Under the pieces are notes generated by a model. The model did no database searches, was not told where the DNA came from, and worked only from the letters and a program-made list of their open reading frames with translations. A program made the translations under genes and the position numbers. A stretch of 64,000 bases of DNA from contig NZ_LMHA01000002.1 in the NCBI RefSeq assembly GCF_001427635.1, positions 496,001 to 560,000 of the forward strand, in the 5' to 3' direction. This document shows positions 17,082 through 23,834 of this stretch, in pieces (positions within the stretch are counted from its first letter, which is position 1; every line of letters starts with the position of its first letter). This stretch comes from Pseudoxanthomonas sp. Root65 (GTDB lineage: Bacteria > Pseudomonadota > Gammaproteobacteria > Xanthomonadales > Xanthomonadaceae).

Positions 17082-17134
17082 GCCTCGGCGGCTACCGGGG
17101 ATGGGTTGAGCAGGAGAGATGCGATCTGGACGCT

Positions 17135-17584
17135 GTGCTCAGATCCAATCGCGGCGTATCGGAGCTGACGCTGCGCTTGGTCCAGCGCAGCGCTTCCGAG
17201 TGGGGTTGCACGCTCTCGCTCGTCGGCGAGCATTGGGATGTCGGCCAGGGTCGTCCGTTCACGGGAACCGTGGACGGGTTCATCTTGACGACGACAGCGC
17301 TCGATGCGCTGCATCGCCATCTGCTGTCCTGGCTGAGCAGCCCCTTGGACGCACTCGTCCCCTCGCGCCTGGACGCGGTGTTGGAACTTGCGGCGCCGGG
17401 CCAGACCTTGTGCTTCCGATTCGGTCCAGTCGATCACGTCCTTGCCGCCGTCGGAAAGCCTGTCGTAGGCATCCGCTTTTCCATGGGTGAGCTGGCGGGC
17501 AGCTTCCACCTGGTCTGCGACCCGTCGTGCCTCGCCCTGTTTGCCGACGGGTTGGCGCATGCGTTGCAGACCATCAGGGCGTAG
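17135..17584 (+). CDS. hypothetical protein, possibly immunity-like
   Basis: The frame is open from 17066 to 17584. The start is uncertain: GTG 17066 overlaps the preceding gene, and GTG 17135 is a later option with AGGAGAG about 20 bases upstream; I list the shorter form of about 149 residues. The protein is soluble, with alternating strands and a terminal segment FHLVCDPSCLALFADGL. A one-domain protein of this size in a run of small unknown genes is often an orphan immunity or similar protein, but that is only a guess from context. Confidence 0.45.
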   Translation: MLRSNRGVSELTLRLVQRSASEWGCTLSLVGEHWDVGQGRPFTGTVDGFILTTTALDALHRHLLSWLSSPLDALVPSRLDAVLELAAPGQTLCFRFGPVDHVLAAVGKPVVGIRFSMGELAGSFHLVCDPSCLALFADGLAHALQTIRA

Positions 17585-17663
17585 GGCGATGGCGCAGGAA
17601 GGAGAGGGTGACGGGAATCAACAAGGACGCCGTCTTTCGTCTGCCATCAAGTCGAGGCGCTGA

Positions 17664-18026
17664 ATGAGATTCTCACCGGGCGAGTTGGCGATCCGTCGCC
17701 CCCTCTGGATCGCATTGAGCGATCTCTACCTCGACACGGAGCCGTCGTGGAACCGGGTCGCCGAACAATGTGCCCGCTCGCCGTTCGCCATCCCGGCATT
17801 GCAGCGCATCCTGTTCGACGAAGTGCATCCCGTGGTCCATCTGAACCTGTGGTCGGTTGCCGGCGTCTGGGATGGCTTCGACGAGGATTGGCTCGTCAGC
17901 CGCATCGTCTCCCGCAGGCGCAAACCCTGGTTCCGGCTTCCCTGGCCGGAGGACCGACGATATCCCTGGCGCGAACTGAAGCCGCTGATCATCGCGTTGC
18001 GCCAGGGTGACGAACCTGTACGTTGA
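17664..18026 (+). CDS. DUF7079-like conserved protein
   Basis: 120 residues. The pattern RRPLWIALSDLYLDTE followed by ILFDEVHPVVHLNLWSVAG and GFDEDWLV matches my recollection of the DUF7079 family, small alpha-helical proteins of unknown function that are often found singly near mobile or toxin-immunity regions. It starts at ATG 17664, 80 bases after the preceding hypothetical gene. No catalytic motif is visible. Confidence 0.6.
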   Translation: MRFSPGELAIRRPLWIALSDLYLDTEPSWNRVAEQCARSPFAIPALQRILFDEVHPVVHLNLWSVAGVWDGFDEDWLVSRIVSRRRKPWFRLPWPEDRRYPWRELKPLIIALRQGDEPVR

Positions 18027-18068
18027 CGGGAGCAGTCAGACGGCCGTGGACGCGGGATACTGAGGTAG

Positions 18069-18097
18069 CCCGGGTAGAGCCGAAGGCGAAACCCGGG
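18069..18097. repeat. short palindromic repeat (CCCGGGT hairpin)
   Basis: CCCGGGT at 18069-18075 and ACCCGGG at 18091-18097 flank a 15-base loop. It is in a gene-free stretch of about 240 bases and resembles dispersed 'GTAGCCCGGGT' palindromes seen in many proteobacteria. Confidence 0.5.
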
Positions 18098-18267
18098 AAT
18101 CCGCGCTGCCAGGCGTCCCGCGATCTTTCCTGCAGGGCATGCCATGACGAGCACAACGCCCTGCATCGCCATCACCAGGCTGACCTCCGGCAGCGCATCC
18201 TTGCGTTGGGACAAGAGTCGGCCGCCTCTCGGCGGGTGACGTCCCCCTTTCACATGGAGCCCTGCCC

Positions 18268-18708
18268 ATGGCCGTACAGCGTGACCGTCCCTATGCCGGC
18301 ATGAACTTTCATGTCGACCTCGGCCTGGGCCACGGGCCCGATGCCGGCGTGTCGGAGGTGTTGTTCCCGGCCGCGCGGCTGCAGCTCAACGAGTACCGCA
18401 ACGGCAACGACAAGGTGCCCGAAGCGATCAAGCTGTCCACGCTGACGCACTACGACAATCTGGTGCTGCGGCGGGGCGTGATCGGTTCGCTGGCGTGGTA
18501 CCAGTGGTGGAACGAGGCGCGCAACGGCGGCGATGCCCGACGCACCGTCACGGTCACGCTGCTGGACGAACAGGGCAATCCGGCGATGAGCTGGCGCTTC
18601 CTGCGCGCGCGACCGGCGGGCTACCTGACCTCGCCCCTGGATGCGGTGGAAGCGGAGACGGTATTCGAAACGCTGGAGATCGCGTTCGACCGCTTCGAAG
18701 TCGAGTAA
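18268..18708 (+). CDS. phage tail tube / eCIS inner-tube family protein (T4 gp19-like)
   Basis: 146 residues with the hallmarks of the gp19/Pvc1/Afp1 tail-tube family: early NFHVDLG and FPAARLQLNEYRNGND segments, central IKLSTLTHYDNLVLRRGVIGS, WYQWWNEAR, and a C-terminal SPLDAVEAETVFETLEIAFDRFEVE strand. In contractile injection systems this protein stacks as hexamers to form the inner tube. No sheath, baseplate, spike or ATPase gene is next to it; flanking genes are small unknowns. ATG 18268 has GGAG eight bases upstream. It may be a relic, a solitary domesticated gene, or part of a system encoded elsewhere. Confidence 0.75.
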   Translation: MAVQRDRPYAGMNFHVDLGLGHGPDAGVSEVLFPAARLQLNEYRNGNDKVPEAIKLSTLTHYDNLVLRRGVIGSLAWYQWWNEARNGGDARRTVTVTLLDEQGNPAMSWRFLRARPAGYLTSPLDAVEAETVFETLEIAFDRFEVE

Positions 18709-18711
18709 CCG

Positions 18712-18927
18712 TCAGTCCAGAGGATCGCGCGGCGGTTCGCGCAGGAACTCCAGGATGCAGCCGACCGTCAGTCCGAGCAGCGCGCATCCGAGCGCCATCG
18801 CGGCGGAGGCGGGTTCCTTGCCGGTCAGGTGGAACAGACCCAGTCCCGCGACGACCCCCAACAGCAAGGGCACCAGCAGGCGGGGTTTGGACCACAGGTC
18901 CGCCAGCAGGTACGCCATCAGTTCCAT
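18712..18927 (-). CDS. small inner-membrane protein
   Basis: 71 residues with two hydrophobic helices (about 16-33 and 42-61) and a charged tail EFLREPPRDPLD. No family recognised. It begins at ATG 18927, six bases after the stop of a small exported-protein gene on the same strand, so the two are probably co-transcribed. It ends four bases from the convergent tail-tube-like gene. Confidence 0.55.
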   Translation of the reverse strand: MELMAYLLADLWSKPRLLVPLLLGVVAGLGLFHLTGKEPASAAMALGCALLGLTVGCILEFLREPPRDPLD

Positions 18928-18933
18928 GGGCGC

Positions 18934-19224
18934 TCAGCGCGCAGGAGAGGCGGGGCAGGTGGCGACGGTAACCGTTTCGTACATCTGCAGCGTCCATCCA
19001 TCGGGTTCGAGCCGGTAGCGGCGCTGCGTCTGCGTGGCGCCGACGCACTGGACGAGCAGCACGGTAGAGCCTGGACCGGCGGCGGCCAGGTCGAGCGGCT
19101 CGGTACAGCCGACCGCCTTGCATCGTGGCGTCGTCTGCGCGGTGGCGGTGTGCGTCGCCCATCCCGCCAGTGCAGGCAGGATCATGACGGTCGAGTACAG
19201 CGCGAGCCTGATGAAACCTGGCAT
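18934..19224 (-). CDS. small exported hypothetical protein
   Basis: 96 residues from ATG 19224. A hydrophobic N-terminus (about 5-30, ending near Ala-Thr-Ala-Gln) looks like a signal peptide. The mature part has four cysteines (two early in RCKAVGC, two later in VQC and ATC) that could form disulfides in the periplasm. Longer in-frame starts upstream give an Arg/Ser-rich N-terminus unlike a protein and are rejected. No family recognised. Confidence 0.5.
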   Translation of the reverse strand: MPGFIRLALYSTVMILPALAGWATHTATAQTTPRCKAVGCTEPLDLAAAGPGSTVLLVQCVGATQTQRRYRLEPDGWTLQMYETVTVATCPASPAR

Positions 19225-19312
19225 GCATCGTCTCCGCAGCGCCACGTGGCGTGGTCCGGTGACGGTACGCCGCCGCCAGGTCCCGGGCAAGCCCGGGACG
19301 CGGGAGCTTCGC

Positions 19313-19483
19313 TCAGAGCTTGCTGAAGAGCGTGGCCGCGACCAGCAGGCCGAAGCCGGCGACCACCAGCCAGAACGCATGCGGGGCCAGCACCGGCACG
19401 TAGCCGAACTTCGCCGCGATGCCGCCGCCGCCGAGCAGCAGCGCGATCAGCCAGACGCCGAAGGTGGGAGGAGTGAGTTTCAT
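19313..19483 (-). CDS. very small membrane protein (56 residues)
   Basis: ATG 19483 with AAGGA upstream, stop at 19313-19315. The protein starts MKLTPPTFGVWLIALLL and has two hydrophobic helices (about 8-24 and 36-54) separated by a short AAKFGYVPVLAPH loop. It is typical of a DUF-type two-helix inner-membrane protein; function unknown. It lies between the PHA reductase gene and the exported hypothetical gene on the same strand. Confidence 0.7.
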   Translation of the reverse strand: MKLTPPTFGVWLIALLLGGGGIAAKFGYVPVLAPHAFWLVVAGFGLLVAATLFSKL

Positions 19484-19550
19484 CGGGAATCCTTGTCGAA
19501 GGTGCGTGTTGATTCGCAGGGAACGGGAAGACGGGGACGCGGCGTGCCGC

Positions 19551-20291
19551 TCAGAAGCTCATGAACAGTCCGCCGTTGACCGGCAGGTTGGCGCCGGTGA
19601 TGTAGCCGGCATCGTCGGCGCTGAGGAAGGCGACCGCGCGCGCGATGTCGCCCGGCTGGCCGATGCGGCCGACCGGCACCGAGGCGACGGTGCGGTCGCG
19701 GACCTCGTCGGGCATGGCGCGCGTCATCGGTGTTTCGACATAGCCGGGCGACACGCTGTTGACGGTCACGCCCTTGCGCGCGACCTCGCGCGCCAGCGAC
19801 ATCGAGAACCCATGCAGGCCGGCCTTGGCCGCGGCGTAGTTCACCTGGCCGAAATTGCCGGTCTGCCCGCTGACCGAACTGATATTGACGATCCGTCCGA
19901 AGCCGCGCGCCTGCATGCCGTCCACCGCGTGGCGGCACAGATTGAACACGCTGTCCAGGTTCACAACGAGCACCGCGTCCCACTGCGCCTTCTCCATCTT
20001 GCGCAGGGTCGCGTCGCGGGTGATGCCGGCGTTGTTGACCAGGATGTCGAGCGTGCCGTAGCGGGCTTCGATATCGCGCACGAACGCAGCACAGGCATCG
20101 AAGTCGGCCACGTCGACGGTGGCGGTTTCGATGTCCAGCGCGGCCGTCTGCGCGCGGAACTGTTGCAATCGCTCAGGGGAAGCGGGCAGGTCGGCGGCGA
20201 TGACCTTGCGACCGGCGCGTGCCAGGGCCTGGCAGATCGCCAGTCCCAGCCCACCCATGCCACCGGTCACCACGGCGATGCGTTGCGTCAT
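19551..20291 (-). CDS. SDR-family acetoacetyl-CoA reductase paralogue
   Basis: 246-residue short-chain dehydrogenase. The Rossmann motif TGGMGGLG is near residue 9; NNAGIT and catalytic Ser, Tyr-x-x-x-Lys (YAAAK) follow. Overall it resembles PhaB, which reduces acetoacetyl-CoA to (R)-3-hydroxybutyryl-CoA with NADPH for polyhydroxyalkanoate synthesis. A closer PhaB is encoded at 21046-21786, with phaR between them, so this is a paralogue that may prefer another 3-oxoacyl substrate. It starts at ATG 20291. The PHA synthase gene is not in the window. Confidence 0.75.
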   Translation of the reverse strand: MTQRIAVVTGGMGGLGLAICQALARAGRKVIAADLPASPERLQQFRAQTAALDIETATVDVADFDACAAFVRDIEARYGTLDILVNNAGITRDATLRKMEKAQWDAVLVVNLDSVFNLCRHAVDGMQARGFGRIVNISSVSGQTGNFGQVNYAAAKAGLHGFSMSLAREVARKGVTVNSVSPGYVETPMTRAMPDEVRDRTVASVPVGRIGQPGDIARAVAFLSADDAGYITGANLPVNGGLFMSF

Positions 20292-20314
20292 GCGGAGTTC
20301 CTGTATTTCGGCTC

Positions 20315-20345
20315 AAAAAAAGGCCCGCGCAACGGGGCGCGGGCC
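20315..20345 (-). terminator. terminator after phaR
   Basis: Perfect 9-bp stem GGCCCGCGC/GCGCGGGCC (20322-20330 and 20337-20345), read on the minus strand into seven T. It ends the phaR transcript just before the downstream reductase gene. Confidence 0.8.
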
Positions 20346-20365
20346 GGATTTCACTGCGTAGGGCG

Positions 20366-20869
20366 TCAGCGTGCGCGCGTCTTCGGCGTTTCGCGCGGGG
20401 TTTCCTTCGGCTTGACCGTGGTCGGGCGACCCATGCCACCGGTCAGGTTGCGCTGGAATTCCTGCCACAGCTCCATGTTGCGCTCGGTGAGCTGGTTCAT
20501 CATGGTCCACGGCGTCTGGCCGAGCAGGTTGCCCATCTGGCTGCGGAACTGCTGCTGCTGTTCCATGAACAACTGCATGCTGCGCTCCAGGTAGTTGCCC
20601 ATGAAGCCCTGCAGCGAGTCGCCGTAGAAACGGATGATCTGGCTCAACAACTGCGTGGACAGCACCGGCTCGCCGTCCTGTTCCTGCTCGCTGATGATCT
20701 GCAGGAGCACGGTGCGGGTCAGGTCGTTGCCGGTCTTGGCGTCGCGAACCTCGAAGTCCTCGCCATCGACGATCAGCTGGCGCACGTCCTCGATGGTGAT
20801 GTAGCTGGAGATCTCGGTGTCGTACAGGCGACGGTTGGGGTACTTCTTGATGATGCGGATCGCAGCCAT
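20366..20869 (-). CDS. phaR: polyhydroxyalkanoate synthesis repressor PhaR
   Basis: 167 residues. The N-terminal PHB/PHA accumulation regulator DNA-binding domain (IIKKYPNRRLYDTEISSYIT) is followed by two PHB-accumulation-regulator repeats (about 65-130) rich in Gln, and a basic tail. PhaR binds both PHA granules and DNA, releasing promoters such as phaP when granules form. It starts at ATG 20869. Flanking acetoacetyl-CoA reductase genes fit a PHA metabolic locus. Confidence 0.92.
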   Translation of the reverse strand: MAAIRIIKKYPNRRLYDTEISSYITIEDVRQLIVDGEDFEVRDAKTGNDLTRTVLLQIISEQEQDGEPVLSTQLLSQIIRFYGDSLQGFMGNYLERSMQLFMEQQQQFRSQMGNLLGQTPWTMMNQLTERNMELWQEFQRNLTGGMGRPTTVKPKETPRETPKTRAR

Positions 20870-20990
20870 TGAGTCTTCGCTCTAAACGCGTATGACGGCA
20901 GCATGACGCAGCGCAACAGCCCTTGCAACAGGCCGCAAGGCAGGGGCGCCCTGTTCAGCGAAGGAAACATGCTGCGCAGCATCGGAACGG

Positions 20991-21014
20991 ACGACGCCCC
21001 TTGCGGGGCGTCGT
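20991..21014. repeat. hairpin between phaB and phaR
   Basis: Perfect 10-bp stem ACGACGCCCC/GGGGCGTCGT with a TTGC loop downstream of phaB on the minus strand. No U-tract follows, so it is a weak terminator or a processing or stability stem. Confidence 0.5.
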
Positions 21015-21045
21015 GTGACATGTCATCGGGGCAACGTGAAGGGCC

Positions 21046-21786
21046 TCACCAGCCCATGTGGTGGCCGCCGTTGATGTCCAGGTTGGAGCCGGTGATCCAC
21101 GCCGCCTGGTCGTCAACCAGGAACGCCACCGCATAGGCGATCTCCTCCGGTTTGCCGAGGCGGCCGGTGGGAATGTCGGCGGCGATCTTGGCGCGCACCT
21201 CCTCCGGCACCGCCATCACCATGTCGGTGGCCACGTAGCCGGGCGAAACGGTGTTGACGGTGATGCCGAGCTTGGCATTCTCGCGCGCCAGCGAAATGGT
21301 GAAGCCATGCATGCCGGCCTTGGCGGCGGCGTAGTTGGCCTGGCCGTACTGGCCCTTCAGGCCGTTGATCGAACTGATCTGGATGATGCGGCCCCACTTG
21401 CGGTCGCGCATGCCTTCGATCACCGGGCGGGTGACGTTGAACACCGAGTTGAGGTTGGTGTTGATCACGTCGCCCCACTGCCCGGAGGACATCTTGTGGA
21501 AGGTGCCGTCGCGGGTGATGCCGGCGTTGTTGATCAGCACTTCGACCGGGCCGAGCGTCTGCTCGACCTCCTTGACCATCGCTTCAGCTTCGTCGGGCGA
21601 GGTCACATCGCCCTTGACCAGCGCGAAGTCGTAGCCATCGGCCTTCATCTGCGCCTGCCACGCGCGCGCCTTTTCCTCGTTGCGGTAATTGGTGGCGACC
21701 TTGTGGCCCATGTCGGCCAGCTTCTTGCAGATGGCGGTACCGATACCTCCGGTGCCGCCGGTGACCAGGGCGACGCGCGATGTCAT
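21046..21786 (-). CDS. phaB: acetoacetyl-CoA reductase PhaB
   Basis: 246 residues; SDR with TGGTGGIG cofactor loop, NNAGIT, catalytic Ser in ISSINGLKGQ and YAAAK, and the C-terminal DINGGHHMGW typical of PhaB. It reduces acetoacetyl-CoA with NADPH to (R)-3-hydroxybutyryl-CoA. ATG 21786 has AAGGAGA upstream; the longer open frame reaching 21993 lacks a ribosome-binding site and is rejected. It is upstream of phaR on the same strand. Confidence 0.9.
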   Translation of the reverse strand: MTSRVALVTGGTGGIGTAICKKLADMGHKVATNYRNEEKARAWQAQMKADGYDFALVKGDVTSPDEAEAMVKEVEQTLGPVEVLINNAGITRDGTFHKMSSGQWGDVINTNLNSVFNVTRPVIEGMRDRKWGRIIQISSINGLKGQYGQANYAAAKAGMHGFTISLARENAKLGITVNTVSPGYVATDMVMAVPEEVRAKIAADIPTGRLGKPEEIAYAVAFLVDDQAAWITGSNLDINGGHHMGW

Positions 21787-21830
21787 GTGGGGAATCTCCT
21801 TGGACCGTCCAAGCCGACGGCCGTCCGATT

Positions 21831-22751
21831 CTAGACAGCGCCTGCGGCAGGATTGTTGTGCGCTGCAGCGAACATCAGTGATGTCACTTTTGGCAGGCGA
21901 TCCGGGCGGAATTCGCGTCGGGCGAGCCGCAGGGCGACGGCCGGCGTCCGTGCACCGTCGAGCGCCGTCGGCGGTTGGCCCAGCAGCTGCCACGCGGCCC
22001 GCAGGGCGGGAAGCGGTGCGTCGTCGTCGACCGGCAGGGCCGCCATCGATTTCGACAGCTTGTGGCCTTCGGCATCCACGATCAGCGGCAGGTGCAGGTA
22101 CGCGGGCGTGGGCAGGCCGAGCGCGCGTTGCAGCAGGATCTGCCGCGGCGTCGAATCGAGCAGGTCGGCACCGCGCACCACGTGCGTAATGCCCTGCGCC
22201 GCGTCGTCGACGACCACCGCCAGCTGGTAGGCCCAGAAGCCGTCGGCACGGCGCAGGACCACATCGCCCACGTCGCGGTCCACCTGTTGCTTTAGCTCAC
22301 CCTGCAGGCCGTCCTGGAAGGCCACCGTCGTGTCGTCGACCACGCGCAGGCGGACGGCGGGCGGCCGCGCGGGATCGTGCGCGATGCACCTGCGATGGAT
22401 GCCGCTGCTGGCGGCCAGGTCGGTACGGCTGCAGCGGCACTCGAATGCGCTGCCGTCGGCCAGCAGCTGCGACAGCGCGTCGGCATACAGCGGGTGCCGG
22501 CCGCTCTGCCAGACCACCGGTTCGTCGGACACCAGGCCGAACGCGGCCAGCGTGGCGAGCTGCCGCTGGGCGGCGCCGGGCACTTCGCGAGGTGGATCGA
22601 GGTCTTCCACCCGTACCAGCCAACATCCGTCGTGATGGCGCGCCAGCAGCCAACTGCCCAGCGCGGCCACCAGCGAGCCGAAATGCAGCGCGCCGGTCGG
22701 CGACGGCGCGAAGCGGCCGCGGTAGGGCATGGAGGGATCGCGTTCGGTCAT
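21831..22751 (-). CDS. gluQ: glutamyl-Q tRNA(Asp) synthetase
   Basis: 306 residues; a truncated glutamyl-tRNA synthetase paralogue without the anticodon-binding domain. HIGH-type motif [10 protein letters not shown] near residue 18, zinc-site cysteines in ECRCS and HRRC, and KLSKS near residue 233. It glutamylates queuosine at the wobble position of tRNA-Asp. Start at ATG 22751, or seven codons later at a second Met. It is divergent from htpX. Confidence 0.9.
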   Translation of the reverse strand: MTERDPSMPYRGRFAPSPTGALHFGSLVAALGSWLLARHHDGCWLVRVEDLDPPREVPGAAQRQLATLAAFGLVSDEPVVWQSGRHPLYADALSQLLADGSAFECRCSRTDLAASSGIHRRCIAHDPARPPAVRLRVVDDTTVAFQDGLQGELKQQVDRDVGDVVLRRADGFWAYQLAVVVDDAAQGITHVVRGADLLDSTPRQILLQRALGLPTPAYLHLPLIVDAEGHKLSKSMAALPVDDDAPLPALRAAWQLLGQPPTALDGARTPAVALRLARREFRPDRLPKVTSLMFAAAHNNPAAGAV

Positions 22752-22871
22752 TCGTCAGACACTACCGGAAGCTGAACCGTACAGTCAGCAAGCCGCTTGA
22801 ATTCGCAGCGGCACAGCCGCAATTCTGCGTCGTTGCCGTTCGCTCATGCACGACCCTTGGAGATCCGAACC

Positions 22872-23753
22872 GTGTTTACCCGTGTTGCATTGTTCCTGGC
22901 CACCAATTTCGCGGTGCTCGTGCTGGCCGGCATCGTCATGTCCATCCTGGGGGTCAACCCGAACCAGATGGGCGGCCTGCTGGTGTTCGCGGCGATCTTC
23001 GGTTTCGGCGGCTCGCTGATCTCGCTGCTGACCTCGAAATGGATGGCCAAGCGCGCCACCGGCGCGGTGGTGATCGAGCAGCCGCGCAACGATACCGAGC
23101 GCTGGCTGGTGGCCACTGTCCAGCGGCAGGCGCAGGCCGTCGGCATCGGCATGCCGGAAGTGGCGGTCTACGACGCCCCCGAGATCAACGCCTTCGCCAC
23201 CGGCGCCAACCGCAACAACGCCCTGGTGGCGGTGTCCACCGGCCTGCTGCGGCAGATGAACCAGGACGAGGCCGAAGCCGTGCTGGGTCACGAGGTGGCC
23301 CACGTCGCCAACGGCGACATGGTCACCATGGCCCTGCTGCAGGGCGTGCTGAACACCTTTGTGATCGTGCTGGCGCGCGTGGTCGGCGGCATCGTCGACG
23401 GCTTCCTCTCGGGCAACCGCGAGGGCGGTGGGCGTGGCTTCGGCTACTACATCATCGTGATGGTGCTGGAAGTGGTGTTCGGCCTGTTCGCCACGATGAT
23501 CGCGATGTGGTTCTCGCGCCGCCGCGAGTTCCGCGCCGACCACGGCGGTGCCACGCTGGCTGGCCGGCAGAAGATGATCGCCGCACTGGAACGCCTGGGT
23601 CAGCAGCAGCGCCCGAGCACGCTGCCGGCGCAGGTCGAGGCCTTCGGCATCGCCGGCGGCATCGGCCAGGGTATGAAGAAGCTGTTCCTGAGCCACCCGC
23701 CGCTTGAGGACCGCATTGCCGCGCTGCGCGCGCAGCAGGGCACGTTCGCCTGA
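22872..23753 (+). CDS. htpX: protease HtpX
   Basis: 293 residues, the same length as E. coli HtpX. Two N-terminal transmembrane helices (about 5-28 and 35-55), zinc motif HEVAH at 140-144, and further hydrophobic segments around 155-215. HtpX is an M48 inner-membrane protease that degrades misfolded membrane proteins with FtsH. Start GTG 22872 with TTGGAG upstream; upstream in-frame codons add a non-homologous extension. A strong terminator follows. Confidence 0.92.
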   Translation: MFTRVALFLATNFAVLVLAGIVMSILGVNPNQMGGLLVFAAIFGFGGSLISLLTSKWMAKRATGAVVIEQPRNDTERWLVATVQRQAQAVGIGMPEVAVYDAPEINAFATGANRNNALVAVSTGLLRQMNQDEAEAVLGHEVAHVANGDMVTMALLQGVLNTFVIVLARVVGGIVDGFLSGNREGGGRGFGYYIIVMVLEVVFGLFATMIAMWFSRRREFRADHGGATLAGRQKMIAALERLGQQQRPSTLPAQVEAFGIAGGIGQGMKKLFLSHPPLEDRIAALRAQQGTFA

Positions 23754-23780
23754 GCCGCATCGGCCTGCTGCATTGAACGA

Positions 23781-23810
23781 AAAACCCGCCGGAAGGCGGG
23801 TTTTTCTTTT
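23781..23810. terminator. bidirectional terminator between htpX and fimX
   Basis: Stem AACCCGCC/GGCGGGTT with GGAA loop (23783-23802), T-run to the right and A-run to the left, so it can serve both convergent genes. Confidence 0.85.
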
Positions 23811-23834
23811 CGCGTCTACGGCGCTGAGGGCCGG

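Noticed and set aside
17119..17490. Alternative frame starting at ATG 17119 after a good AGGAGAG
   Set aside because: The ATG has the better ribosome-binding site, but its translation is Arg/Pro-rich without structure; the overlapping frame ending at 17584 looks like a real protein. Some doubt remains.
20991..21014. Rho-independent terminator for phaB
   Set aside because: The stem is strong but no T-run follows on the minus strand; recorded as a hairpin only.
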